64,000 nt of DNA. Source: an uncultured Clostridia bacterium (lineage in GTDB: Bacteria; Bacillota; Clostridia; UBA1381). Positions 51,427-62,130 of the stretch are shown here, one piece after another (position 1 is the stretch's first letter; every line of letters begins with the position of its first letter). Location of the stretch: assembly GCA_959602045.1 (NCBI GenBank), contig CAUGRT010000007.1:1-64000 (forward strand), read 5' to 3'. Position numbers and translations under genes: made by a program. The notes under the pieces were generated by a model. The model had not been told where the DNA came from and did no database searches. It saw only the letters and a program-made list of their open reading frames with translations.

Positions 51427-52362
51427 TCGGAAACGAGCGCCTTGATACGTATCCCGGCGCACCATTTCCTTATCAATTTCATTCAAAACTACAAATTTCT
51501 TCAGACTCCATAACGGTCCGATCAGTGCATCTTTTGCGCCGTCCCCGGTCAGCCGCTGAATGACGGTTTCTTCATGAAATAGCTCCAACTGACTCACAAT
51601 AATATCCACATATTCGGGCAAGCTTAAAAGCTCAAATTCGCCGCGTTCATATTCGGCAGCAATTCTTGTATTCTTCAGAACATGCAGTAAATGCAGCTTG
51701 ACGCAATGCGGACGAAGCGCCGCAACCGTTGCTGCACTCCTTAGCATTTGCTCCCGATCCTCTCCCGGCAAGCCGTCAATCAAATGCACACAGGTGCGGA
51801 TTCCGCGTTCCCGGAGTTTTTCATACCCTTCCAAAAATTCCGCATACGTATGACAGCGATTGATTCGTTGCCCCGTTTCATCGGAAATACTCTGTAAACC
51901 CAATTCCACAATCAAATAAGTGCGCTCATTTAATTCCGAAAGATATTCCAACACATCCTCCGGCATACAATCGGCGCGTGTGGCAATACTCAGCCCCACC
52001 ACATTTTCCTCCACCAAGACCGGTTCAAACTTCTCTCGCAAAACCGATGCCGGCGCATACGTATTGGTATTTGCCTGAAAATACGGAATATACTTGGCTT
52101 GCGGCCATTTCCGATGCATACGCTCTTTCACTTCCATGAACTGCGCATGCATGCTTTTCTCCGCATTTCCGGCAAAATCTCCGCTCCCCATCGGTGAGCA
52201 ATACGTACAGCCGCCCACGCCGCGGCTGCCATCTATATTCGGACAAGTAAAACCGCCGTTTAATGCAACCTTAAACACCTTGCCGCCAAATTGATGCCGC
52301 AGATGGTAATTCCATGTATGGTAGCGTTTATTATCATCAGAATATTTAAATTTGTTTTCCAT
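51424..52362 (-). CDS. Radical SAM protein, YhcC/TIGR01212 family
   Basis: 312 aa. The cysteine motif CPNIDGSRGVGGCTYC (about 39-54) binds the [4Fe-4S] cluster, with the spacing specific to this family. Other landmarks: YFQANTNTYAP, GLSIATRADCMPEDVL, ELGLQSISD, CVHLIDGLPGEDREQML. A widely conserved putative radical SAM enzyme whose substrate is uncertain. The start at 52362 overlaps the end of the upstream gene by 17 bp, implying translational coupling with it. Confidence 0.92.
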   Translation of the reverse strand: MENKFKYSDDNKRYHTWNYHLRHQFGGKVFKVALNGGFTCPNIDGSRGVGGCTYCSPMGSGDFAGNAEKSMHAQFMEVKERMHRKWPQAKYIPYFQANTNTYAPASVLREKFEPVLVEENVVGLSIATRADCMPEDVLEYLSELNERTYLIVELGLQSISDETGQRINRCHTYAEFLEGYEKLRERGIRTCVHLIDGLPGEDREQMLRSAATVAALRPHCVKLHLLHVLKNTRIAAEYERGEFELLSLPEYVDIIVSQLELFHEETVIQRLTGDGAKDALIGPLWSLKKFVVLNEIDKEMVRRDTYQGARFR

Positions 52363-53971
52363 ATTTCAGATTCAACCGCAATCTCGGAAATGCCGGAAGC
52401 TTTCTTTTGGGCAGCTTCGGATCCTTTCTGAATAATCCGTAAATAGCCTGCTTTGCCACTGCCGCCTCCATCTCAAGGCCGCCGCGCGCGCAGTCTGTTT
52501 TTACAAATTCGCCGATGATTGCAAAGTTTTTGCTGTTGTTCGGGAACATCTCCGGCAGTGCTTCAGCATTTCGTGCCGCAGCCGCCGAACCACCGTAGGG
52601 CAGCAACACCGGCACAACATTCACAACACTTTCGCGAATTTCCTCCCATTCATCCTGCAATCCCAGCAAACCGACCAGCTCATAGAGAATCTCGGCGCCG
52701 CTTGCATGTATTGCCTGTTTCTTTGCATAATCCCCCTCGATTGCGCAATTCAAAATTCGTCCCTTAATAACGAAAACATCTTCCTTCTGCTGTGAAAAAT
52801 ACTGTCCCATCGGGCATACAATCGACAAATCCCACTTGGAATTTTTAAAAGTCAGCAGTGTTCCCGGTGAATTGAGCGTCATATCAAAGATACGCGATGA
52901 CAAAATATCTTTTGAAAGCGTAGCGGTAAACAGAATTTCCGGAACCTCTGCCAGAGCCTCCGGACGTCCCAAACCGTCTTGTTTTTCATTCAGCTTTTTC
53001 CATAAGGAAAGCTTCTCTCCCGAATAAACCGGTGCCGGCATGTCAAATCCGCCCTCGGTCATGCCCTCATAAACCGTACACGGTGTCATAATACATAAAT
53101 CGCCCTGATTCATATAGAAGATTTTACGCGTTTCACGGTCTACAATATGAAATGCGGAAATATTTTTATTTTCCTCATCAAATTCCAAATCCGTAACGAC
53201 TACGTCCTCGCAAAACTCCACTCCGCAGCTCTTTAAATATTCGCGCAGAGGAAGCTCGATACTCTCATATTGATTCAGACAGGTATCCAGAACCCCCTCG
53301 CAGGTTTCTGCCGCCGGCGAAAGGAACAACAGTTCACGCAGCATTTTCCCAAATTCCGCCGCCGAGGTATCACGCGCCAACCCCAACAAGGATTGCCATA
53401 GTGCATAGAAATCACTATCAAAGAAATCCGCTCCAAACAAATCGCCGACTGTCATTGTCGGATCGGGATTTGTTTTCAGCAAGCGAATCAGCTGTTTCTT
53501 ATCCGCTCCCGAAACATAATCGTGATCCGCGTCTGCCAAACGCCCCGTAGCGGATAGCGGATAAGCATTATTGTAATTTTCGATTTCCGTCTTAACCGAA
53601 ATATCTCCGATTGTGCCCGACGGAACGTTTTTCAAAACATCAAATAAGCACTCCGAGTATTCATTTGCAATAAAGGAGGTATCATAGCACACCAACCCGT
53701 CCTCGCTGTTTCCGCAGCCGTCTAAAGCATATTTTCCATAAATATGAATGTTTTCTCCGCGGAATCCGAAATCATGAATCAAGTATGCCGCACCCAGCAT
53801 TGCCGAAACGGAATTTCCGATAAAATAAATATTTTTTCCTTTCGGCAAGCGTTTCATTTCCTCATGCTGTTGTTTCTTTTTCCGACGGTTCACAATCACC
53901 GCCGTTGCAGCTGCCGCCGTACCCACTGCCGCCGCAGCTGCAAACAGCTTTGCCATATTTTTTTTATTCAA
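52346..53971 (-). CDS. Oleate-hydratase-like (MCRA family) flavoprotein with altered motifs
   Basis: 541 aa. An N-terminal Ala-rich hydrophobic segment (about 8-26) precedes a basic stretch and a Rossmann-like fold. The overall plan follows MCRA/oleate hydratases (NIYFIGNSVSAMLGAAYLIHD, DTCLNQYESIELPLREYLKS, GDLCIMTPCTVYEGM, SFQQKEDVF-type region, and a C-terminal PFPRLRLNLKYG). Known enzymes have GSGLASLAAA and a RGGREMENH active-site segment. Here the first reads GNSVSAMLGA and the second reads roughly SFIANEYSE, so FAD binding and acid/base residues appear changed. Start TTG 53971 has AAAGGG 9 nt upstream. A consensus promoter lies at 54074-54102. Probably a divergent family member, perhaps not an oleate hydratase. 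Confidence 0.75.
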   Translation of the reverse strand: MNKKNMAKLFAAAAAVGTAAAATAVIVNRRKKKQQHEEMKRLPKGKNIYFIGNSVSAMLGAAYLIHDFGFRGENIHIYGKYALDGCGNSEDGLVCYDTSFIANEYSECLFDVLKNVPSGTIGDISVKTEIENYNNAYPLSATGRLADADHDYVSGADKKQLIRLLKTNPDPTMTVGDLFGADFFDSDFYALWQSLLGLARDTSAAEFGKMLRELLFLSPAAETCEGVLDTCLNQYESIELPLREYLKSCGVEFCEDVVVTDLEFDEENKNISAFHIVDRETRKIFYMNQGDLCIMTPCTVYEGMTEGGFDMPAPVYSGEKLSLWKKLNEKQDGLGRPEALAEVPEILFTATLSKDILSSRIFDMTLNSPGTLLTFKNSKWDLSIVCPMGQYFSQQKEDVFVIKGRILNCAIEGDYAKKQAIHASGAEILYELVGLLGLQDEWEEIRESVVNVVPVLLPYGGSAAAARNAEALPEMFPNNSKNFAIIGEFVKTDCARGGLEMEAAVAKQAIYGLFRKDPKLPKRKLPAFPRLRLNLKYGKQI

Positions 53972-54073
53972 TCCAATCAACCCTTTCCCAGCCTGAACAT
54001 CGCACAGAAATCCGAAAATTCTGCGGCTATTGTAATATCTATTTTCAAGTTTATTGATCTTTCATATAGGCTC

Positions 54074-54102
54074 ATTATAACAGCAAAAATGCTCTTTGTC
54101 AA
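54074..54102 (-). promoter_or_regulatory. Consensus promoter of the oleate-hydratase-like gene
   Basis: Minus strand TTGACA (54097-54102), 17-bp spacer, TATAAT (54074-54079). The -35 overlaps the stop codon of the esterase relic. Confidence 0.85.
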
Positions 54103-54268
54103 GTCATTTCCCGAGCATTATCAAACAGCAAAACGCAACTGCTGCCCTCAAACATCCACTCGATCATGCCGCCCGGCGCGGTTGTAACCGCACCGTCTTT
54201 TCCAACCCCCATCTGCCGGTATATCTTATCAAATCACTGTCCGCCGCTATTTTCATATTGATAACCAT
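54099..54268 (-). pseudogene. Frameshifted N-terminal relic of a CE2/SGNH-type carbohydrate esterase
   Basis: 170 bp. First frame reads MKIAADSDLIRYTGRWGLEK; shifted by one base it continues DGAVTTAPGGMIEWMFEGSS and CVLLFDNAREMT before TGA. 'IRYTGRW ... PG..IE..F.G.S..LL.D' is the opening of the N-terminal jelly-roll of CE2-type acetyl esterases. One base is missing from an A-run near GGAAAAGAC. The upstream sequence GTGCCTTACAACATGGAAAG closely resembles that of the SLH gene at 13137 (GTGCCTTACAGCACGGAAAG). It follows the 54296 gene and ends in the promoter of the next gene, so the cluster was cut off here by a deletion. Confidence 0.6.
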
Positions 54269-54295
54269 TTCTTTCCATGTTGTAAGGCACAAAAC

Positions 54296-57200
54296 TTATC
54301 CTTCTATTGCTTTTATCAATGGCTCTGCATTCTTCGTCCATACAAAAATTTTATAAAAACCGTCTTGCACCTGCGGTTTGGCAACCTTTATTGAGGTGTT
54401 TTTACCCTTCTCCACGGTAACGGCGTCAATCTTTGGCAATACCAGCCTGCTGTCCTTATCATACACTGCCGTTATCACATCATATTGACCGTTCAGCCAT
54501 GCGTTTTGTTCCGCATTAAAACGAATCGTATAACTGCGGTTCTTTTCGTCTTGACTGTACTTTACCGCCGCAGTATCACCGCCGTTTACACTCCCCGATG
54601 AAGTATAGGGCTTCATGGTATATTCTTCGGATGTTTTCAGCGCATTGCCCTCCGCGTCACAAACCGTCACGCGATAGTGTATTTCTTTCTTTACATTTTC
54701 CCCGTCAGCCTGAATCAGAACCTCATACGGATACACGCTGTCCGATATTGTTTTTTCCTCCGCGCTGTCACCGAAACGATAGCTTACCTGGATTCCGCCA
54801 CATTGCTCCGAGGGTTTATCGGTAATGTATATATGCGCAAAATACTCCTCCGGTGTCAGCTGCATAATACTGCCGCTGCCGCTGATGTTTCCGTTATGCT
54901 TTACGCTGACGACTGCACCGTCGTTTGAATACTGCGTGTTCGCATAGGACGGCGCTTTGATTTTTTCACTGCGTATGACCGCGCCGACAAGCTCATGCGC
55001 GCCTATCGTTACTTCAAAAGCTCCGTTTTCGGCATTGACATATCGAATTTCAAAATCCCCATCGGCATTGCGGACATAAAGCCGCACATTTCCGTTGTAC
55101 TCCGGATCTGCCTTACTCCCCAGCTTGGCAGTTACCGTTATTTCTCTCTGGGATTCATTCATAAACACCGCTGCCATAACGCCGTCTTTCCGCGCCGCAA
55201 TCCAGTCTGCCTGAAAATCATCGCGATCGTTTTCCGCATTGCTGCCGCTCGTAACCGACAGAACCTCCCGATCGAGCCATAGCCACATATTTTCCTCATC
55301 AAAAACTCTGCCCGGCTGAAAACCGTACTGATTCGTATTGAAGTATGCATACCCCTCCTGGCGCAAATGCGGAAAGTCAATCTGCCGATCCGACCAGCTC
55401 CATGCCTGCGATATCAGGAAATCCTCAATCATTGAAATGAATGCCGGAATATGATGCCAGTATACACTTGAAAAATCAATCGGAGAATCCGTCAGATAAT
55501 CCTTCTTCATGGGATAGGTTGTAAACCGGTTCAGCGAATATCCGCCATAGCTGCCGAATCTGCCGACAATCGCATTGCGTGCCGCGGCCTCAAACAGCTC
55601 GTTGCCGGTAAACGCTGACAATCGCATCAAATCCCCTGCCCAGCTTGCCATAATGACGCTTGTGGATTCATCATAAAAGGTATTCGGCGCTTCAAGTCCG
55701 ATTCCCGATCTGGACGGAACCCACGCCGGTACGGTTTCGTCTTGCAGCTCATCCCAGCGCGTCTGCGGATCACAATCCGCCCGGCTGTCGGTCAATCCTT
55801 GATTCCCGACGCGGAAATGCTTATCGCCGTACCACCAGAAATCTTGCCCTGCTACCACTGTTTTTTGTTTTAAATATTCTTTGGTAATTGTCAGATCCTG
55901 TTCCGCATCTTCACTTGACGGTCCGGGGCTCCAGACAAGGGACAAAATCACTTTTCCTGCATATTCCGCGGCATCAAGATATTTTTGCTCCCCGGTTTCA
56001 TCATAAATATCCATCAGCCCGGCAATATACGGCATATAGGATGCATACGCCTGCGCATTTTCGCTGAGTGGCTTTGCCGACTGAATTTCATTTTGGAGTG
56101 CAGAAAGATAATTATCGGCAACCGTCCGCGCCTTTTCAAGATATGCCGCTTCGCCGCTCGCGCGGTACATTCCCACCAGTCTTGATATATCCTTTCCGTT
56201 AGAAGCGGAGGATTTAATTCTATCTGCTGATGCCTTTGCCGCCGAAAGGGCGGTTTCCATGGTGTTTGCCGACATCTCATAAAATCCGCCGTACACATCC
56301 GCTCCGAAAAAGCTTGACGCTGCTCCTACTGCTGTCGGCCAAATGCTTTTATCCCCCACATAGGAATCCACTCCACCGGCTATATCATCGGCTCTGAAAT
56401 GGGACGAACGGGTCAGCGCATTGACAATGGTCGGAATCGTGCGCTTCGCCAAAATCTCCTTATCATCGGTAAGATAGAATTTTTGCAGCGCTTCAAGCGG
56501 CGCCGCATTGGACGCAATATTTCTGCCCTCCATATTCCAGTATGCCATCGAATTATCATCCCAGCCGCTATATTGGCTGTCCATCATGACATCGGTTGCA
56601 TTTAAAACCGCATCCGTAACCGAATTATAGTAATTTCTTCTGTAATCTCTAAACTCAAAAAGATCGGTCAGCACATGACTGAAAGTTGTGTACCAATCAT
56701 CGGTTCTGTAAATCGGTCTGTAGCTGAAATGATAGGAATCCCCGGCATTCAAACCACATTTTTCGGAACCCGGCGCAGGAGCACTGAGAGTCGGACTGAT
56801 TTTCATTTCGGAATCCACCGACGGTGTCCCCAGTGTTGCCGCATATTCATAATCGTCCTTATATACCCATCGGTTTTCCACACTCTCCGGGTCTGCCGCA
56901 AAGCCATATGTAACCGGTGTGCCGTTTCGGGTCAGTGTAACCGACACCATCGGCGTAAACATAAACTGCTGCGTGAGCATGATCGCAGAAGAATAGAATC
57001 CGTGACCGCGGTACATCATGGGCAGAAACAGATAATCTAAGTCTTGATTTTTATAACTGTCCTGCGATGGAATCAGAATACTGTAGTTTCCGCCGGCTTT
57101 TGCCGTCAGCGTCATATCCACCTGCGGCTCCTCCGCATCCGCAGATAGCTGCCATATTTCCGTCAAGGTTACAAAATCGTTTTCATAGCGGACTGTAACC

Positions 57201-58922
57201 TCATCCGCCGCTGTCTGCTCCGCACTGCTCGGAATCAGCCACTGCGTACTTCCCATTGCATATATATTGGAGGTCAAACGCGTATATTCACCGCCGTTTG
57301 CCGCCGCTTGTCAGAACCTTTTTATCAACAGCCGCCATATAGCCGCGTGCCGGATTGCCGGCACTGTGCGCATAGCCGCGGGTGATTGCGTAATAATGAC
57401 CGCTTTTCGGAATATTCAGCCGCACCGTAAAGCTTTGGGGAATATAAGTACCGCTCGGATTGGACGCCGAAATATTTGTCCATGTATGCTCCGGCGTTAT
57501 CCCCCATGCGGAGTCTGTCACCCAATCCCCGTCAAAGATATTGAACGGCTTGGGCGACTTTACGTTTATAAACGGACTTTCGCGGATTTCACTGTCCGAA
57601 ACCTCTGCCGCGCTGTTACGGCACAGGATTCTGCCGAAGTTCTCCTCTCTGGTTTTCAGCAAAGAGCCTTGATAGATCACCTCGTTTTGAACAAACCGAT
57701 GCGCTTCGTCCGACACATTATAAAAATTGATTTCGACATTTTTATTTTTTATGCTTTTCACGCTTTCAGCCGCTGCCGAGCCGTTCTTTGCATACGCCGG
57801 AAAATCCGCCGTATAAGCCGATTCGCAGGTACGGTTATAATAGGCAAAGCTGTCCATTGCCTCATCCTGAAAATCCGGCGGCTGACAGGTTGTATCCCGA
57901 GTCAGCACCAGACAATCAAGCCGCGCATAATTTCCGTTGGAATCATCAAGCTCAATTCGATTCAGCCCGTCATTCAGTTCAAATTCCCCTGCAAGCTCCC
58001 ATGCGTAGCCATCATAGACGCACTTTCCGACTCGCTTTTTTTCACCGTTGACGCTGATATCAAAATATCGGTCCTGCTTCGGCAGCTTTGACGCAAACTG
58101 CATGGAGCGAACCCAAAGCACATAGGTTCCGCCTTTTTGAATGTCTGCATTGATAACCGCCGGTTCAAGCTTCGATGGCTGTTTTTCCAAAAACTGATGT
58201 CCGCGCAAAATCCGGTCTGAAAATCTGCGTCTGAAAGGATCCTCGGTATATTCGTCCCACTTATACAACTGCCATGTGCCGTTGCTGAAAAGCGAATCAA
58301 AGTTATATAAATAGGAATCCTTTTTCCATTCCTCTCTGTTATACGCGGAAGAATCCACATTCTCCGCCTGAAAGCTTTCGAGCTTTTCAATTTCGGAAAG
58401 AGTATCGGGCGGTACATATCCGCTGTCGCCGGCAAGCAAAATGGCATCGCATCGGCTGTAAAGCGAGCAGTAAGCCATCAGCTTGATTTTGTTCACAACT
58501 CCTTTTTTAAGATACACTTCCCCTGATTTTTGCCATTTCCATTCATAGCTGCCCGAAGAATCCGCTTCAAGATTGCTGACAAATCCGGGTAAGACTCCGG
58601 TATTGAATCCGATTCTGAAACGCCGATCCTCGCTGCCCTGATACAGACATCTTATCCATACACTGTAGGTTCCACTTGCCGCGGAGGAAAAATATGCGCA
58701 GGCATCCAGTCCGACAGCGCTCTTTCCATTTAAGGACGACTTTATCGGAGCGGCATAGCTTCCGAACAAGCCTGCACTATCCTTTGACCAGCCATTCATC
58801 TCCGTAAAATTGGTATAGTTTAAAAAGATTAAATCCGTACTTTCTGCCGCCTTTACCGGTACAAGCATCACAAACATCAGAACAGCCGCAAGCACAGCAG
58901 CAATCTGTTTTCGTATCCGCAT
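54296..58922 (-). pseudogene. Large secreted multidomain glycan-active protein, split by a one-base frameshift
   Basis: Two abutting frames make one ~1540-aa protein. The upstream part (57288-58922) has a signal peptide (about 1-25) and two or three jelly-roll-like binding segments ending GYMAAVDKKVLTSGGK. The downstream part (from about 57303) resumes GGEYTRLTSNIYAMGSTQWL. Length is 3n+1, so one extra A in GGCAAACGG near 57291-57308 explains the break. The C-terminal ~1000 aa includes a helical region with repeated AYLEKARTVADNYLSAL / KYLDAAEYAGKVILSL patterns, as in six-hairpin (alpha/alpha)6 glycosidases, and a final shared beta domain (TAVYDKDSRLVLP ... IFVWTKNAEPLIKAIEG). No family can be named. 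It could be a true pseudogene or a sequencing error in an intact gene. Confidence 0.72.
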
Positions 58923-58952
58923 AGATCTCCTCCCGTCTTTTTATATAAAATC

Positions 58953-61900
58953 CTATTGCTTTATAATTAAAACTCCCTTAACGTCACTCGCGTCTTTTCT
59001 GATAAAGACCGAATCTCCGATGACCACATCGCCCAGCTTTGCGGCACAAATATCCATATTTCCACCGCCGGAACCCGACAGGGTAAAGAAGCTTGCGCCA
59101 TCCATTTTAATCGCACGCTCTCTTTCTCCGGCAGAGGTCGTTACCGTGTACATAAATCCGCCATCAAATTTCTCCGTTACAACGCCGACCGCATAGTAGA
59201 TCGCGCCGTATGCGTCCGCTGTTTCGGACGGAGCCTCAACTCCGGTTGCGGCATTGACATATTCGCGCTGTTCGGGCGAATTTGCACGGAACAGCACTCT
59301 TGCTTTGTCAATATTGCCGCGGTTGTTCAGCTCATACTGAATAACATCCCCGGGCTTCAGCCGATCCGGAGTGATGGACTCCGGAAGTGCGCCGGATTCT
59401 GCGGCAAGATCAGACGCAGGATCGCTGATTGCATAATTTTTCATCAGACACGGAATATCCGTGTCGTCAAAATGAAGCGTTGTTTCCTGACCGCCGACAT
59501 AGGCACTGATTGCCGGAACAATATCATTATACTGATTCACAATCTCCATTGTATTTTTCACCACTGCTACATCGGCATGATTGCCGACATTATTTTTAAT
59601 ATCGGTTTTATAAACAATCACTTCCGCAGTCAGATTTTCATCTACATTATAAAAATCCATATTGGTATAGTTCTTATCTCCGTTTTCATTCAGAAAAGAT
59701 ATTCCCTTTACCCCATACGCTTTTTCATCGGCAGCCAGAGCCGAGTCTTTCGGAACACAGAAAATTAAAACCGAATTATTGACGAAATATCTCGACGCAA
59801 AGGACATCTGTTTTCCGCCTCTGAAAATCGCGCTCGACATTTCCGCCTCCTTTGCCAGACGGCAGCTGTTATCCTTTTGCTGTCCCCCGGTCAGATCCTG
59901 CGGCGTATAGATTCGCATGACTTCTTTATTTCCATTCAGTTTATATAAAATCAGCTGCCTTTTTAGTGTCCCTCCTTCAGGCAATTCCGCGCTGTTATAA
60001 ACCGTTTCATTGGTATATCCCACACCATCCACAGCAATTTTTTTCGCTGAAAAATAACTTCTTGCATTTCCCTGCGCGTCAATGATCTTAAACTTTGTTC
60101 CGTAGCTTTCTCCGTCATCCGACCACATATCAATGAGATAGCCGTAGCTATCATTGGTACGGCTGTTCCCCTTAATCCCGGCAATTTTACCTTGAAAATC
60201 AATTAGAAACGTTTTAGTGTCCCCTGCCGTCGGATAAACCATCGTAGTATCGTTGATTAAATTATTTGCCAGCTTATACTCAATTCCGTTCACGGTCAGC
60301 GTATCGTCTGTTCTCTTATCCGCTTCGCCTGTGACAGAGTCTGAAGAAACAATGATATGAAGAATGGATTCATCCTCGCTTTTTGCAACAGAGGCGATAC
60401 TATCGCTTTGAATCTCCGACAGCTTGATGGTTTTTCCATAAATATCGGTAATCTCCGCAATACTGTACTCCTCGGTATTCAAAACCGTTTTATCTGCAAA
60501 ATAAATTTTTTTGTAGGTCGGATCCACATCCTCTATCATGAGACTTTTAAAGCTGTTGATGATTACGGTATCCGCGCCGGAAGAGGATGAAATCACCTTA
60601 ATTTCACCACATTCCGGACGAAAATCCACTTCAGTCCAGGCAAGCTTGAGCTTACCGTTGAAAATCACACAAGCATATTGATTCAGACGTATATTCCTTC
60701 TGTAATGTTCCGATGTATAGTAAGTAATTGAGCTGTCATTGACACTGATCAAATTCTCCGGATCAATCGTGGTTACCTTTGTATCCCCATCGGTTCTGAA
60801 ATATACTGCGGTTTCCTCTTGATCGTCCTCACTTTTGGTTGCGTAAAGCTCAATTTGCTGACCGATATAGTCCCCGGCATTGGTATACCCCTCTTGATAT
60901 ACCACACCGTTTATTTCAAATTTCCCTTTCGGGAGTTCGTTTTTATCCGTCAGCGATGTACAGTCATTTGCAGTAATTCTGCCTTTGATTTTCTGGTATC
61001 CCAGCTTTTCAAGCAACGTATCCGCATCCTTTGTGCTGTAATAGCTTGATGAAGAATCATGAACAATTTCGGGGATTTTGATTGTCAGTGCATTATCCAG
61101 CAGCTTTGCAACCAAATCACGGCGGATTTCATTCTCACCGCCTGCCTCTGTTCCTTTTGTCAGCTTGATTTCTTCCGCCGCCAAAAGCCATGATTCGGGA
61201 TATTTCGCACCCTTATTTTCTGCCATACTGTCATACCCCAACGCGGATACCAGAGTTTTCACCACTTGATTATAGGTTACGGAGTCCTCAGGACCGAAGC
61301 TCCCGTCCGCATATCCTACCATATATCCGTATTCCTTGACAAAGCAAATATCGCCTGCCGCCCAATGACTTGATGCAACATCACGCGGTAAAGTCTCCGT
61401 TACCGCATAATTCTGTTTCAGAATATTCCGCGCCACCAATGATGCAAGCTCCGCACGCGTCATGTTCAGATCCGGTCCAAATTCATTTTTGTCCTCTCCA
61501 TTCATAAGACCGATGTGCGCAACCAGTTCAATTGAATCCTTGTATTGACTGTAATCAATATCTATAAAATGCACCGCGGAATCTGCCGCCTCAATTGCCG
61601 CCGTATCAACCGGCTCAAATTTGACCGAACCACATCTTACCGTTCCGGCTCCCCGGCTTATTCTGACCGCTCCGCCGGTTCCTGTGGCGAATTTATACGA
61701 ACCGAGAGGAACCCATTCTGAGCTGCCGCTTGTGTAATCAATTTCCTTTTGCTCGGAACCGCCGTCAAAGAACACCTCCAGCTTTGCCGCGCTGTCAGAG
61801 CCTGAATTTTCAAGCTTGTACACTGAAACGACATAGGTACCTGCCGAAAGTTCCGGTCGCCATTCTGCCTGTCCGTCACCGGAATAGCGTGTTTTACTTC

Positions 61901-62075
61901 CGTCCGCGTCATTCAATCCGGAATCGTACCACGTTCCCGAAAGCTCATGGTAATACGGACTTTTCGTATTGATCGTAATTTCATCCTCCTCGGCATATAC
62001 ATTCATCAGAAGCCGCGGCGCAGCACCTGTTAAAAATATTACCGCAAGAAACAGGCTGATCATTTTTCTTACCAT
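58953..62075 (-). CDS. Large SLH-anchored surface protein with golvesin-like and uncharacterised modules (paralogue of 10624-13137)
   Basis: 1040 aa. Signal peptide (about 1-27), then a golvesin/xanthan-lyase-like binding domain (about 30-145; LSGTWYDSG, AEWRPELSAGTYVVSVYKLE, WVPLGSYKFATG). Three SLH-type repeats follow (about 165-340; HFIDIDYSQYKDSIELV, MTRAELASLVARNIL, GSFGPEDSVTYNQVVKTLVS), then a ~690-aa beta-rich region shared with the 837-aa protein at 10624. Start 62075 (MVRKMISLFL) or 62087 (3 nt after AAAGGAG) are both possible. Anchored to the wall by SLH; function of the large module unknown. Sits between the 62131 binding protein and the frameshifted glycan-active gene. Confidence 0.8.
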   Translation of the reverse strand: MVRKMISLFLAVIFLTGAAPRLLMNVYAEEDEITINTKSPYYHELSGTWYDSGLNDADGSKTRYSGDGQAEWRPELSAGTYVVSVYKLENSGSDSAAKLEVFFDGGSEQKEIDYTSGSSEWVPLGSYKFATGTGGAVRISRGAGTVRCGSVKFEPVDTAAIEAADSAVHFIDIDYSQYKDSIELVAHIGLMNGEDKNEFGPDLNMTRAELASLVARNILKQNYAVTETLPRDVASSHWAAGDICFVKEYGYMVGYADGSFGPEDSVTYNQVVKTLVSALGYDSMAENKGAKYPESWLLAAEEIKLTKGTEAGGENEIRRDLVAKLLDNALTIKIPEIVHDSSSSYYSTKDADTLLEKLGYQKIKGRITANDCTSLTDKNELPKGKFEINGVVYQEGYTNAGDYIGQQIELYATKSEDDQEETAVYFRTDGDTKVTTIDPENLISVNDSSITYYTSEHYRRNIRLNQYACVIFNGKLKLAWTEVDFRPECGEIKVISSSSGADTVIINSFKSLMIEDVDPTYKKIYFADKTVLNTEEYSIAEITDIYGKTIKLSEIQSDSIASVAKSEDESILHIIVSSDSVTGEADKRTDDTLTVNGIEYKLANNLINDTTMVYPTAGDTKTFLIDFQGKIAGIKGNSRTNDSYGYLIDMWSDDGESYGTKFKIIDAQGNARSYFSAKKIAVDGVGYTNETVYNSAELPEGGTLKRQLILYKLNGNKEVMRIYTPQDLTGGQQKDNSCRLAKEAEMSSAIFRGGKQMSFASRYFVNNSVLIFCVPKDSALAADEKAYGVKGISFLNENGDKNYTNMDFYNVDENLTAEVIVYKTDIKNNVGNHADVAVVKNTMEIVNQYNDIVPAISAYVGGQETTLHFDDTDIPCLMKNYAISDPASDLAAESGALPESITPDRLKPGDVIQYELNNRGNIDKARVLFRANSPEQREYVNAATGVEAPSETADAYGAIYYAVGVVTEKFDGGFMYTVTTSAGERERAIKMDGASFFTLSGSGGGNMDICAAKLGDVVIGDSVFIRKDASDVKGVLIIKQ

Positions 62076-62130
62076 CTTTATAACCATTAACTCCTTTCAC
62101 AAAACTCAAATCTGCACAGAGCCATTCTTA

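Noticed and set aside
57267..58091. 274-codon plus-strand frame opposite the 58.9-kb gene
   Set aside because: Antisense of a clearly better coding frame; Arg/Ile-rich composition typical of a shadow.
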